From: Anaerolineae bacterium
GTDB taxonomy: Bacteria > Chloroflexota > Anaerolineae > B4-G1
Direction: 5' to 3'
DNA length: 14,819 nt
Assembly: GCA_030612185.1 (NCBI GenBank)
Contig: JAUWOI010000046.1
Span: 1 to 14,819 of the forward strand
Positions 5,713-13,122 of this stretch are shown one piece after another. The translations under genes were made by a program, and so were the position numbers. A model generated the notes under the pieces. The model was not told the origin of the DNA and made no database searches. It saw only the letters and a program-made list of their open reading frames with translations. Position 1 is the first letter of the stretch. Each line of letters begins with the position of its first letter.

Positions 5713-8700
5713 ATGAGTTCCGATCTGATTGCTGCTGAGAATCTGGCCCAAACCATTCGGCAGGTCGCCGGGCGCGCCCACTCCGAAGAGGATTTGCGCG
5801 TGGGTGTCGAACATGCCCTCGGTGCAACCTTGCAGGCGCTGGGGCTGACGGCTACACCAGAATACGAAAAAACCACCCTCAGCGGTTCCGCCGATGCCGT
5901 CTACGGCCACGCGGTCATCGAGTATAAGCGGCCGGGCCGCCTGGCCGAGAAGGGCTTCCCGATCAGGCTGGCCAAGCAAATTGCCCGGTATCTGACCGAC
6001 CTGGCGGTTCGACGAGGCTCACCGCAGGCCCGCCGCGCCGGGGGACGGGCCAAACAGGTCAAGGCACCTGCCCTGAGCGTAGCCGAAGGGCCTGCCCTGA
6101 GCGTAGCCGAAGGGTTGGAGAGGATGATCGGCATCGGGCTGGACGGGGAGCAAATCCTGTTCCTGCGTTACTCCGCCAGCGGGCGCGTACGGGAATCTCC
6201 CCTGCCGCCGCTGCCCGGCACGCAGGCTACCTTCTTAGACTTCCGAAGTCTGACAGACTTCGGAAGTCTAGCCAAACTGCCCGGCAGATTCCAGATGGTC
6301 GGGCCGGTGCCGGTGGGACGAGAGAGCATCGAACTGCTGCTGCTCTACCTGCGCTCCCTCTCGCGCAAGCCACTCACACCCGAAGCGCTGGCCGCTGATT
6401 TCGGCCCGCAGGGCGACGTCGCCCCCCGTCTGGTCAACGTCTTCTACACCGCTCTGCAGGCCCACCGCGATCATCCCCGCGTGGCGACCTTTTTCGCCGA
6501 GTGGGAGCGCATCTTCGGCATCATCTACGGCGAGGAGTTGAGCAGGGCAGAGAGAGACGCGCCCGAATTGGCGGCGCTCTACCGGATGGTGGGCGACCGC
6601 ATGGGCAACCACGAGGGATTGCCCCTACTGAAGCCGCTCTTTTTCGCCGTCCACACCTACTACGCGCTGCTGATGAAGTTCCTGGCGGTGGAACTGGCCT
6701 CCTTGCAGGGCGGCGCGCTGGTGGGCTCCTTCGTCGCAGCGCTGCCTGCGGCGACGGACAAGCAACTGCGCCGCGAGTTGACCAACCTGGAGAACGGCGG
6801 CACCTTTGCCCTGCTGGGCATCAACAACTTTCTCGAAGGGGACTTCTTCGGTTGGTATCTGGATGCGTGGGAGACTCAGACCTCCGAGGTTTCTGAAACC
6901 TCGGAGGTCTCAATGGCCGACGGCATCCGAGCGATGGCCCGGACCTTGGCCGATTTCGAGCCCGCCACCAGCACGCTGGAGCCGGAACACACCCGCGACC
7001 TGCTCAAGAAACTCTACCAATACCTGGTGCCGCGCAAACTGCGCCACGACCTGGGTGAGTATTACACCCCCGACTGGCTGGCCGAGCGGCTGCTGAACCA
7101 GGTGGGCTACAAGGGGGAATCGGACAAGCGGCTGATAGACCCCGGCTGCGGCAGCGGCACGTTCCTCATCCTGGCCCTGCGGCGGCTGCGCCAGTACGGT
7201 GCCGACCACCTCATCCCACCCGCCGACGTGCTCGAAGCGGCGCTGCGCAACATCGTTGGCTTTGACCTCAACCCGCTCAGCGTCATCGCCGCCCGCACCA
7301 ACTACCTGCTGGCCCTGGGCGACCTGCTGCGCTACCGGCGCGGGCCGGTGGACCTGCCGGTCTACATGTGTGACAGCATCCTCACCCCCACCGAGCGAGC
7401 CGACATCTTCGGCAAGAGTTACCGGCTGCACACCGTCGTCGGCGATTTCGAGATTCCCAGCGAGACGGTGACGACCGGCGAGATGGGCGATCTCTCGGCG
7501 CTGCTGGAGCACTGCGTGCGCGACGAATACGAGCCAGAGGAGTTCCTGGCCCGCGCCCACCGCGAACTGACCATGAGCCAGCCGATGACCGAGACGGCGT
7601 TGGAGGCCCTCTACCGTCGCTTTCTCACCCTGGAGCAGGAGGGGCGCAACGGTATCTGGGCGCGGCTCATCAAAAACGCCTTTGCTCCGGTGCTGGTGGG
7701 GGAGTTTGACTTTGTGGTGGGCAACCCGCCATGGGTGAACTGGGAGAGCCTGAGCGACGAGTATCGAAAGGCTACCAAGCGACTGTGGGTGGACTACGGC
7801 CTGTTCAGCCTGAAGGGGCACGCCGCACGCCTGGGCGGGGGCAAGAAGGACCTGGCCATGCTCTTTGCCTACGCCTCCATTGACCACTACCTGAAGAAGG
7901 GGGGCAAACTGGGCTTCGTCATCACGCAGACCGTCTTCAAGACAAAAGGGGCGGGCGATGGCTTCCGCCGCTTCCGGCTGGGCGAGAAGGGGGAACACCT
8001 GCGCGTGTTGCACGTGGATGACATGTCGCGCCTGCAACCCTTCGAGGGAGCCACCAACCGCACCAGCGTGATGGTCTGCCAGCGAGGGCAGAAGATCCGC
8101 TACCCGGTGCCCTACACGCTCTGGGGCAAGGGAACGGGCCGCGCCCGCGTGGACATTGACAAACCGCTGGACGAGGTGATGGACGAGACGACGCGGGCCA
8201 ATCTGTGGGCGCAGCCGGTGGACAGCAAGACGCCGACTTCCCCCTGGATGACCGCCCGCAAGGCAGCGCTCAAGGCGCTGAGAAAGGTTGTTTCAGCAGC
8301 AGATTACCGAGCATATTCAGGTGCTTGCACTTGGTTCAACGGTGTGTACTGGATAGGGATTCTCAGTTGGCGTCCGGATGATAAGTTAGTAGCTGAGAAC
8401 TTGTGGAACATAGGTAGAGCAAAAGCGAGACGGGTTCAGGCAGCAGTTGAGATAGACCTGATTTATCCGCTCCTCCGAGGACGCGATGTAACTAGATGGC
8501 AAGCTCTTCCTTCGGTTCACATACTGCTCACGCAAGACCCTGAGAACCGGACAGGGATTGATGAAACTTGGCTCAAGGTCCACTTACCAGACACTTTTTC
8601 ATTTCTACAGCAGTTTCGCGATGACCTCGTGGCCAGAAGTGGTTACAGAAAGTTCTTCCAAAAATCTGGCGCGCCCTTTTACACAATCTACAACGTTGGC

Positions 8701-9153
8701 CCATACACGATGTCGCCCTACAAAGTTGGCTGGGCTCGTGAGAAAGCATTCCTGAAGTGTAGCGTCTTCAGCCAAGCCTCATTTGGCGCGACGTCAAAGC
8801 TCATTATCCCGGATCAAACTGTACAGTTCATTGACTTTCAAAGCGAGATTGAGTCTCACTTCGTTTGTGCAGCGCTAAACTCTGCTCCTGCGGTGGCAGT
8901 GCCGTTGTGCTATACCACCGACATCACAACGCATATTTTGAAAGTGATAGGTATTCCCAAGTTCGACGCGGGGAACCCCATCCATACCCGCCTGGTGGCA
9001 CTGTCGCAGCAGGCGCACCAGTTGGCGGCGACGGGCGACGAGGCCGGCCTGGCGGCGGTCGAGGCGCAGGTCGACGAGGCGGCGGCGGAGTTGTGGAGTA
9101 TCACCGATAGGGAATTGAAAGAGATACGGCGGTCGCTGGAGGAGTTAGGGTAG
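5713..9153 (+). CDS. Type IIG-like restriction-modification enzyme (nuclease plus N6-adenine methyltransferase)
   Basis: A 1146-residue single-chain enzyme expected to recognise, methylate and cut DNA. The N-terminal domain carries a PD-(D/E)XK signature: D61 in GSADAVYG and E70-Y-K72 in VIEYKRPG. A helical linker leads to the methyltransferase: LGEYYTP (447-453), the SAM-binding DPGCGSGTF (476-484) and the catalytic NPPW (671-674), typical of Eco57I-like N6-adenine enzymes. The target recognition domain is roughly residues 859-1092, followed by a helical tail ending in SLEELG. In-frame repeat insertions lie near residues 119-134, 175-186 and 389-400. DNA of the recognition domain (about 8283-8960) is visibly AT-richer than the flanks, suggesting replacement by recombination. 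The tail is found again at 11062-11178 and partly at 11285-11347. The alternatives, an orphan methylase or a PglX-like protein, are less likely given the nuclease motif and the absence of BREX partners here. Confidence 0.85.
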   Translation: MSSDLIAAENLAQTIRQVAGRAHSEEDLRVGVEHALGATLQALGLTATPEYEKTTLSGSADAVYGHAVIEYKRPGRLAEKGFPIRLAKQIARYLTDLAVRRGSPQARRAGGRAKQVKAPALSVAEGPALSVAEGLERMIGIGLDGEQILFLRYSASGRVRESPLPPLPGTQATFLDFRSLTDFGSLAKLPGRFQMVGPVPVGRESIELLLLYLRSLSRKPLTPEALAADFGPQGDVAPRLVNVFYTALQAHRDHPRVATFFAEWERIFGIIYGEELSRAERDAPELAALYRMVGDRMGNHEGLPLLKPLFFAVHTYYALLMKFLAVELASLQGGALVGSFVAALPAATDKQLRRELTNLENGGTFALLGINNFLEGDFFGWYLDAWETQTSEVSETSEVSMADGIRAMARTLADFEPATSTLEPEHTRDLLKKLYQYLVPRKLRHDLGEYYTPDWLAERLLNQVGYKGESDKRLIDPGCGSGTFLILALRRLRQYGADHLIPPADVLEAALRNIVGFDLNPLSVIAARTNYLLALGDLLRYRRGPVDLPVYMCDSILTPTERADIFGKSYRLHTVVGDFEIPSETVTTGEMGDLSALLEHCVRDEYEPEEFLARAHRELTMSQPMTETALEALYRRFLTLEQEGRNGIWARLIKNAFAPVLVGEFDFVVGNPPWVNWESLSDEYRKATKRLWVDYGLFSLKGHAARLGGGKKDLAMLFAYASIDHYLKKGGKLGFVITQTVFKTKGAGDGFRRFRLGEKGEHLRVLHVDDMSRLQPFEGATNRTSVMVCQRGQKIRYPVPYTLWGKGTGRARVDIDKPLDEVMDETTRANLWAQPVDSKTPTSPWMTARKAALKALRKVVSAADYRAYSGACTWFNGVYWIGILSWRPDDKLVAENLWNIGRAKARRVQAAVEIDLIYPLLRGRDVTRWQALPSVHILLTQDPENRTGIDETWLKVHLPDTFSFLQQFRDDLVARSGYRKFFQKSGAPFYTIYNVGPYTMSPYKVGWAREKAFLKCSVFSQASFGATSKLIIPDQTVQFIDFQSEIESHFVCAALNSAPAVAVPLCYTTDITTHILKVIGIPKFDAGNPIHTRLVALSQQAHQLAATGDEAGLAAVEAQVDEAAAELWSITDRELKEIRRSLEELG
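6067..6114. repeat. Tandem 24-bp repeat inside the nuclease-methylase gene
   Basis: Two identical 24-bp units (6067-6090, 6091-6114), each beginning CCTGCCCTGAGCG and ending AGCCGAAGGG, encode PALSVAEG twice at residues 119-134. Upstream TTCGACGAGGCTCA (from about 6008) resembles the reverse complement of the unit end (TTCGGCTACGCTCA), so the whole 6008-6114 stretch may be one element with inverted ends. Confidence 0.85.
6236..6270. repeat. 15-bp inverted repeat inside the nuclease-methylase gene
   Basis: TAGACTTCCGAAGTC (6236-6250) and GACTTCGGAAGTCTA (6256-6270) are perfect reverse complements around a 5-base TGACA loop. The element encodes LDFRSLTDFGSL near residues 175-186, an unlikely native sequence, and keeps the frame. 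Confidence 0.85.
6878..6910. repeat. 33-bp perfect palindrome inside the nuclease-methylase gene
   Basis: AGACCTCCGAGGTTTC (6878-6893) and GAAACCTCGGAGGTCT (6895-6910) are perfect 16-bp arms around a single T. It encodes the low-complexity TSEVSETSEVS stretch near residues 389-400. It has the same layout as the 6236-6270 element but a different sequence. Confidence 0.9.
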
Positions 9154-9161
9154 AGATAGAG

Positions 9162-11066
9162 ATGGATTTGCTACAGGTCTTTGAACAGTACTTTGACCAG
9201 GAAGGGTTGCTGGCAGTTGTCCCACCCTGGCGGCGGAAGCAGATGGGCCAGTCATTCGGGCCTGAGCGTATCTTGAACGATATATTTGTGTTCGGTTGGC
9301 TAATCCTATCTATGCTGGCGAACGCGGTTCTACTGGTACGGTATGGGAAGCCAATCTGGATCTCTGTGTTAACGCCTGTTGTGGGTTTTGTCGCCTGGTT
9401 CATTGCAATGGTGCTGGTGCTATTCGTGCGACAGCGTTCCGGCAAGGAGTTAGACGCTGGGACTGTACGTGGAGCGGCAATTCTGATGCTGCCCCTGTTC
9501 TATGCTCTGGGAGCGCTTATCATCACTGGGGTTCTCCTCTACTTCATCCTCTCAGTTGGAATCCAGCTTCTTATATTTGTTGTCTTGTTCATCCTGTTTG
9601 CGGCAAGGTCACAACTTGTCTGGGCATTCGATGCTTTGAAAATGGTGCGCAAGGTGTTACCTCAAGCCTGGACATCCTGGAGATTCGCCGCTCCGGTTCT
9701 CTTCGTCACTGTGCTGCTTTCGTTCCTATCTGAGGAAATCTGGCAGACCATAGGCCGGCTTGCCTGGGAGCGCCTGGTCTTGGGAGCAATCTTGATCGTG
9801 CTGCCCGCTGTGCTCTTCTTCGTCAAAGAGTCAAGTGAAGAACTCGGTCGGATTCTGGTCCAGGCAAAGAAGGAGCAAAACGTAGTTACCGTCTTGAGTA
9901 GTATCCCCCACTTTCACTTGTGCCAGCAGAAAGACTGGATAAGCATAGAGGAGTGGGGAACCATCGCGTATGAAACTGAATGGAAGTATTTGGATAAGCT
10001 GGGTGACGACGTAGAGCCGTTCGTTAACAGACGACTTCGATGGCGATTTCAGGTGATGACTGGGTTTCTGTTCATTCTGCTCTTCATTTCGATGCTTGCG
10101 TACCTCCTGACGCTCTCGTGTCTCATTTTTCCTTCTGATATAGTGCGGCAATGGACAGGTCTAGTCCCGGAATCATCACTCTGGGAACCTATCTTCAAGG
10201 TGTCTGTTTTCACGTCAGCTTTCCTGCTGGCCGTCTTTGCTGTATCTGCCTTTACTGATGAATCCTTTCGTCTTGAGATTCTTGCCGACGTTAAGTCCAA
10301 AGCCACTCATTGGTGGAGCGCCATAACGAGCTATCAGGCCATCTTACGCCCTGGCTATCAAATATGGTCCGTCATCAAAGACAGTGAAGGCATTATGAAT
10401 GCCCTTTTGGTTGTTCCGGCGGAGACTGAAAATGACCAAGTCGAAAGGGCATTGCGTCACATGGCGCACACTTGCGAGGAATACAGACCCGTCATTTTGA
10501 ATGCTTTCGAAAAGGCCGAGGATACTTCAGTGTACCGCCTAGGATCATCAGTACCACGCTGGTCCTTCACGAGAAACAAGACGAACGATTTTGAGGAGTT
10601 TACTTATGTGCCCGAACTCCACCTGACTGAGGCTCGACATGACCATTCTCTAGGTTTAGAAAGAGCACGAACGGGCGAGGATATTCCGACCGAGTGGTTT
10701 GGTACCAATTCCGATGCTACTGAGTTGGGTGAGAGCATCTGGGAATCTCATCAAGAGGATGGACTCGTATTGCATCCGTTCATTCAATATACTGACAGAC
10801 AAGTGTTGTTTATGGATATCCACTTGACGAAACGGTTGATCTCTTCGCCTTTATACGAGCGGTTTGTGAAGCATCTTCTTCGTCAAGCAGTTGAGAGGTT
10901 TCCAGAGGCTCAAAGGATTGAGATTGGGTTATACTTCAGAGAAACCTACGATACGCTTGCTCGACTGACGCGAATTGCAGTAGACGACACCGGCTACGTT
11001 ACCTACCGTGACGAGTTCACAAAGGAGAGAATAGAGCCATTGAATTGGGGACTGGAAGATAGGTAA
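9162..11066 (+). CDS. Unrecognised polytopic membrane protein behind the restriction enzyme
   Basis: A 634-residue protein I do not recognise. Hydrophobic runs suggest about eight membrane segments: near 41-59, 66-89, 104-128, 131-147, 176-190, 205-221, 299-321 and 345-364. A soluble stretch (222-298) separates two membrane blocks. The C-terminal 270 residues look soluble, with aromatic and charged segments (for example QVLFMDIHLTKRLISS at 547-562). There are no obvious nucleotide-binding, nuclease or protease motifs. The start lies eight bases after the methylase stop with only a weak ribosome binding site, so translation is probably coupled to the restriction gene. GC content is clearly lower than in the metabolic genes, which suggests transfer. 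Its stop codon is fused to a remnant of a second methylase tail (11062-11178). A defence-related effector or an accessory of the restriction enzyme are both possible; this is inference from position. Confidence 0.8.
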   Translation: MDLLQVFEQYFDQEGLLAVVPPWRRKQMGQSFGPERILNDIFVFGWLILSMLANAVLLVRYGKPIWISVLTPVVGFVAWFIAMVLVLFVRQRSGKELDAGTVRGAAILMLPLFYALGALIITGVLLYFILSVGIQLLIFVVLFILFAARSQLVWAFDALKMVRKVLPQAWTSWRFAAPVLFVTVLLSFLSEEIWQTIGRLAWERLVLGAILIVLPAVLFFVKESSEELGRILVQAKKEQNVVTVLSSIPHFHLCQQKDWISIEEWGTIAYETEWKYLDKLGDDVEPFVNRRLRWRFQVMTGFLFILLFISMLAYLLTLSCLIFPSDIVRQWTGLVPESSLWEPIFKVSVFTSAFLLAVFAVSAFTDESFRLEILADVKSKATHWWSAITSYQAILRPGYQIWSVIKDSEGIMNALLVVPAETENDQVERALRHMAHTCEEYRPVILNAFEKAEDTSVYRLGSSVPRWSFTRNKTNDFEEFTYVPELHLTEARHDHSLGLERARTGEDIPTEWFGTNSDATELGESIWESHQEDGLVLHPFIQYTDRQVLFMDIHLTKRLISSPLYERFVKHLLRQAVERFPEAQRIEIGLYFRETYDTLARLTRIAVDDTGYVTYRDEFTKERIEPLNWGLEDR

Positions 11067-11178
11067 TCCGCTGCACTCGGCGGTAGAGGCGCAAGTGGAC
11101 GAGGCAGCGGCGGAGTTGTGGGGCATCACGGACAGGGAGTTGAAGGAGATACGGCGGTCGCTGGAGGAATTGGGATAA
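11062..11178 (+). pseudogene. Remnant of a second restriction enzyme gene: C-terminal tail
   Basis: Reading from GGT at 11062 gives GNPLHS, then AVEAQVDEAAAELWGITD and the RELKEIRRSLEELG ending with TAA. This matches the end of the intact enzyme (GNPIH near 8971, then 9055-9153). Over 99 bp, 85 bases are identical; 13 codons differ, 12 of them silently (including the stop), with one Ser/Gly change. The segment between GNPLH and AVEAQ in the intact copy is missing. It has no start of its own and overlaps the stop of the membrane gene, so it is a leftover rather than a gene. Confidence 0.85.
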
Positions 11179-11186
11179 GGGTTTGG

Positions 11187-11281
11187 ACCACGAAGGACAC
11201 GAAAGGGAAACACGAAAAGCGCGAAAGGGTTTCGTGACTTTCGCGGCGTTTCGCGGATTTCGTGATCCAGAAACCCACGAA
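11187..11281. repeat. CACGAAA-type direct and inverted repeat cluster
   Basis: CACGAAA at 11198-11204 pairs with TTTCGTG at 11230-11236, and GCGAAAG at 11221-11227 pairs with CTTTCGC at 11238-11244. Variants of CACGAA and GCGAAA recur roughly every 8 to 9 bases across the block. It has the same layout (direct repeats facing their own complements) as the operon spacers in the first part of the window. Confidence 0.7.
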
Positions 11282-11284
11282 GCC

Positions 11285-11347
11285 ACGGCGGCAGGAGACG
11301 AGGCAGGCCTGGCGGCGGTCGAGGCGCAGGTGAACCAGGCGGCGGCG
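11285..11347 (+). pseudogene. Third, 63-bp copy of the restriction enzyme tail
   Basis: Reading from ACG at 11285 gives TAAGDEAGLAAVEAQVNQ then AAA. It aligns without gaps to AATGDEAGLAAVEAQVDE then AAA of the intact enzyme (9025-9087), with 55 of 63 bases identical. It is in a different reading frame from the 11062-11178 copy, and both include the AVEAQV segment, so it derives from a separate copy. Confidence 0.75.
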
Positions 11348-11407
11348 TCCAGGGCAGCAACCTCGGGTACGACGGAAAGTCACGCGACACTCACTGGTAC
11401 AAGCACC

Positions 11408-11440
11408 CGGCCCGGGGAGCACCTCCGGGCCGTATGTTTA
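11408..11440 (+). terminator. Possible weak terminator hairpin after the restriction locus
   Basis: CGGCCCGG (11408-11415) and CCGGGCCG (11425-11432) form a perfect 8-bp stem with a 9-base loop, followed by TATGTTTA, a poor T-tract. It could end transcription from the restriction locus. Confidence 0.4.
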
Positions 11441-11532
11441 AGCCGACGTCACCTGAAGACTTGAAACCCGCCGGCCCTGGCATCCGGCATCATCGGCTAT
11501 TCCAAGCACATCTTCAACATACTCACTCCCTG

Positions 11533-11619
11533 AATGACGGCCGGACACACATCAGCGAGCAGTGCCAGAGCCGTGGTCGCTGTGCCGCAGTGTGCCCGGC
11601 CGGGGCCATTACCATGCGC
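11533..11619 (+). pseudogene. Decayed 4Fe-4S ferredoxin-like fragment
   Basis: Translation in this frame gives NDGRTHISEQCQSRGRC followed by AAVCPAGAITMR. This matches a ferredoxin cluster motif CxxCxxCxxxCP in which the second Cys is Arg (CGT at 11572-11574, one base from TGT). The preceding frame, ending at TGA 11531-11533, reads GIIGYSKHIFNILTP, which also looks like real protein, as if a frameshift separates two parts of an older gene. There is no supported start or end. The parent family is not identified. Confidence 0.35.
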
Positions 11620-11697
11620 GTGGTTGGAGGCCCCCACCCCGCCCCCCCGCCGAGATTTCTCGGAAAGTCGAGTAGGTGCTTTCTGACGGGTAGCAGG

Positions 11698-11781
11698 CCA
11701 ATCGCATTGGCCGTCTTGCCAATCGTTTTGGTCGTCTTGCCAATCGTTTTGGTCGTCTTGCCAATCGTTTTGGCCGTCTTG
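11698..11781. repeat. Four-copy 21-bp tandem repeat
   Basis: The unit CCAATCGTTTTGGTCGTCTTG repeats at 11698-11718 (with CGCATTGGCC in place of CGTTTTGGTC), 11719-11739, 11740-11760 and 11761-11781 (GGCC variant). The period is a multiple of three and the array is open in all reading frames, so it would translate to repeats on either strand. I see no gene using it. Confidence 0.93.
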
Positions 11782-11809
11782 GGCCAAACAACGCCCAACA
11801 CGGTTGGGC
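11779..11809 (+). other. Two mutually exclusive hairpins
   Basis: TTGGGC (11779-11784) can pair with GCCCAA (11793-11798). The same GCCCAAC (11793-11799) can instead pair with GTTGGGC (11803-11809). Shared-arm hairpins of this kind are typical of attenuators, but no leader gene or T-tract supports that role here. Confidence 0.4.
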
Positions 11810-11909
11810 TACTACCCTTTTCCGAGAGAACTCTCCCCATGGAGGGAGGGGAATTCCCAGTGCCGCCTGTTCACGGCGGCGCAGGATACTGGCGCGCCAG
11901 CCGATAAGG

Positions 11910-11918
11910 TGATAAAAT
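11910..11918 (+). promoter_or_regulatory. Probable extended -10 promoter of the kinase/regulator operon
   Basis: TGATAAAAT (TG at 11910-11911, TAAAAT at 11913-11918) fits an extended -10 element and lies 34 bases before the kinase start. No good -35 box is visible, as expected for extended -10 promoters. Confidence 0.45.
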
Positions 11919-11952
11919 GGGTCTGCTTCTGAGCAACAGGGAAAATTGACCG

Positions 11953-13122
11953 ATGACAAAACCACCTGAGACCGAACGGCCCGAATGTGCCTTGCGCATG
12001 ATGCGTATCGCCAGTTCCATCGCCGCCCAACTTGACCTGGACCCTCTGCTCCAGGAGATCGTGGACACGGCGGCGGAACTCGGCGGGGCGGAGTTCGGCG
12101 GCATACTCGTACTCGACGAGCAAGATCCGACCCGCTACGAAGTCCTGCGCATCCACGGCTGGCCTACCCCGTGCGGCCTCGCCCAGCCCCAGGGACGCGG
12201 CATCCTGGGCCTGCCGCACAAGAAGGGCCGTCCGCTGCGCCTGGCGCAGATTGACCAGCACCCGGCCAGCGTGGGAGTTCCTCCGGGACACCCGCCGATT
12301 GGCCCCTTTCTGGGCGTGCCTCTGCGCTTCCGCGACCGCGTGCTGGGGAGCCTGTTCCTGGGACAGCGGCAGGGACACCCACCCTTCACTCCGGAAGACG
12401 AGGCGCTGCTGACCGGCCTGGCCGACCTGGCCACCGTGGCTATCGAGAACGCCCGTCTCTACGCCAAGGCGGAGGAGGTGGCCCGTCTGCAAGAGCGGGA
12501 GCGACTGGCCTGCGACCTGCACGACACGGTGGCACAACTCTTCTATAGCATCGGCCTTGAGGCTGAGCGCGGGTTGGAGGCCTTGAACGCTGGCCGTGCC
12601 CCGCTCTCCCACCTGGAGGCCGTGCATTGCATAGCGGCCCAGGGGAGCATGGAAGTGCGTAGCGCCATCTTTGCGCTCGCGCGTAGCACTGAGCGAGAGC
12701 CTCTCCCTTATGTGCTGCAGACGCTGGCGCAGGAATTCGAGGAGACCACGGCCATCGAGACTTGCCTGGTACTCCCTCCCCAACTGGCGCTCCAGGATAC
12801 CCAACTGCGCCGCGTCGTGGTGCGCGTGGTACGGGAGACGCTGGCCAACGTGTGCAAGCACGCCCAGGCGACGATGGTGCTGGTCGGCCTTTCTGCCAAC
12901 AGCGACACCTTGACCGTGACGGTACAGGACAACGGCGTCGGGATCCCTGCATCGCGCCTGCCAGACGTGATGCAGGGCGATGGCTATCACGCCGGCATCT
13001 TCACCCTGCGCACGATGGTAGAGCGAGCCGGCGGGAGGCTGAGTCTGACGAACGGGGAGGAGGGAGGGCTGGTACTCAAGGCCCAACTGCCGCTGCCACA
13101 GGACGAAGCGGGGGACGAATGA
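11953..13122 (+). CDS. Soluble GAF-domain sensor histidine kinase, NarL/HisKA_3 type
   Basis: A 389-residue cytoplasmic kinase with no membrane segments. Residues about 15-170 form a GAF domain. Residues 181-200 (ERERLACDLHDTVAQLFYSI) are the HisKA_3 dimerisation box with phospho-acceptor H190. The ATPase domain shows the N box around N299 (RETLANVCKHA, 294-304) and DNGVGI (326-331). The GAF stretch QHPASVGVPPGHPP followed by FLGVPLR resembles, from memory, the haem GAF of mycobacterial DosS/DosT, and H113 lies where those proteins have their haem-ligating His. A haem-based CO, NO or oxygen sensor is therefore possible. It overlaps the response regulator by four bases (ATGA), so they form a pair. 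The ribosome binding site is weak (AGGG at 11938-11941). The CO dehydrogenase gene that follows is a plausible target. Confidence 0.9.
   Translation: MTKPPETERPECALRMMRIASSIAAQLDLDPLLQEIVDTAAELGGAEFGGILVLDEQDPTRYEVLRIHGWPTPCGLAQPQGRGILGLPHKKGRPLRLAQIDQHPASVGVPPGHPPIGPFLGVPLRFRDRVLGSLFLGQRQGHPPFTPEDEALLTGLADLATVAIENARLYAKAEEVARLQERERLACDLHDTVAQLFYSIGLEAERGLEALNAGRAPLSHLEAVHCIAAQGSMEVRSAIFALARSTEREPLPYVLQTLAQEFEETTAIETCLVLPPQLALQDTQLRRVVVRVVRETLANVCKHAQATMVLVGLSANSDTLTVTVQDNGVGIPASRLPDVMQGDGYHAGIFTLRTMVERAGGRLSLTNGEEGGLVLKAQLPLPQDEAGDE

Larger units (their letters stand above)
11179..11952. other. 774-base region without a confident gene
   Basis: This stretch holds a CACGAAA/TTTCGTG repeat cluster, a 63-bp third copy of the restriction enzyme tail, a GC-rich hairpin, a decayed ferredoxin-like fragment, a 4 x 21-bp tandem repeat, several short hairpins and the kinase promoter. 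An open frame at 11434-11907 crosses much of it, but its content is a patchwork of these elements and I do not call it as a gene. Confidence 0.7.

Noticed and set aside
5573..5738. A near-perfect Shine-Dalgarno (TAAGGAGGA, 5572-5580) followed by a 49-codon frame starting at ATG 5589
   Set aside because: The frame runs through the intrinsic terminator stem and the TATAAT promoter, then into the restriction gene in another frame. The product looks like nothing familiar and spacing to the ATG is slightly long. Chance is more likely, although the strong Shine-Dalgarno is odd.
5713..11066. The restriction locus considered as BREX or DISARM
   Set aside because: None of the other required genes (BrxC, PglZ, DrmA, DrmB or similar) are visible, and the enzyme has its own nuclease motif, which fits a stand-alone type IIG enzyme better.
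11698..11781. The 21-bp repeat considered as a CRISPR array
   Set aside because: The units are directly adjacent with no spacers, and there are no cas genes in the window.
11434..11907. A 157-codon + strand frame over the repeat region
   Set aside because: It has no ribosome binding site and is assembled from a ferredoxin-like scrap, a proline-rich run, the 21-bp repeat and hairpin sequence. It looks like accidental openness.
11812..13086. A 424-codon minus-strand frame covering the kinase gene
   Set aside because: It is antisense to a well-supported GAF/HisKA_3 kinase and shows no domain of its own; long antisense frames are expected in GC-rich DNA.
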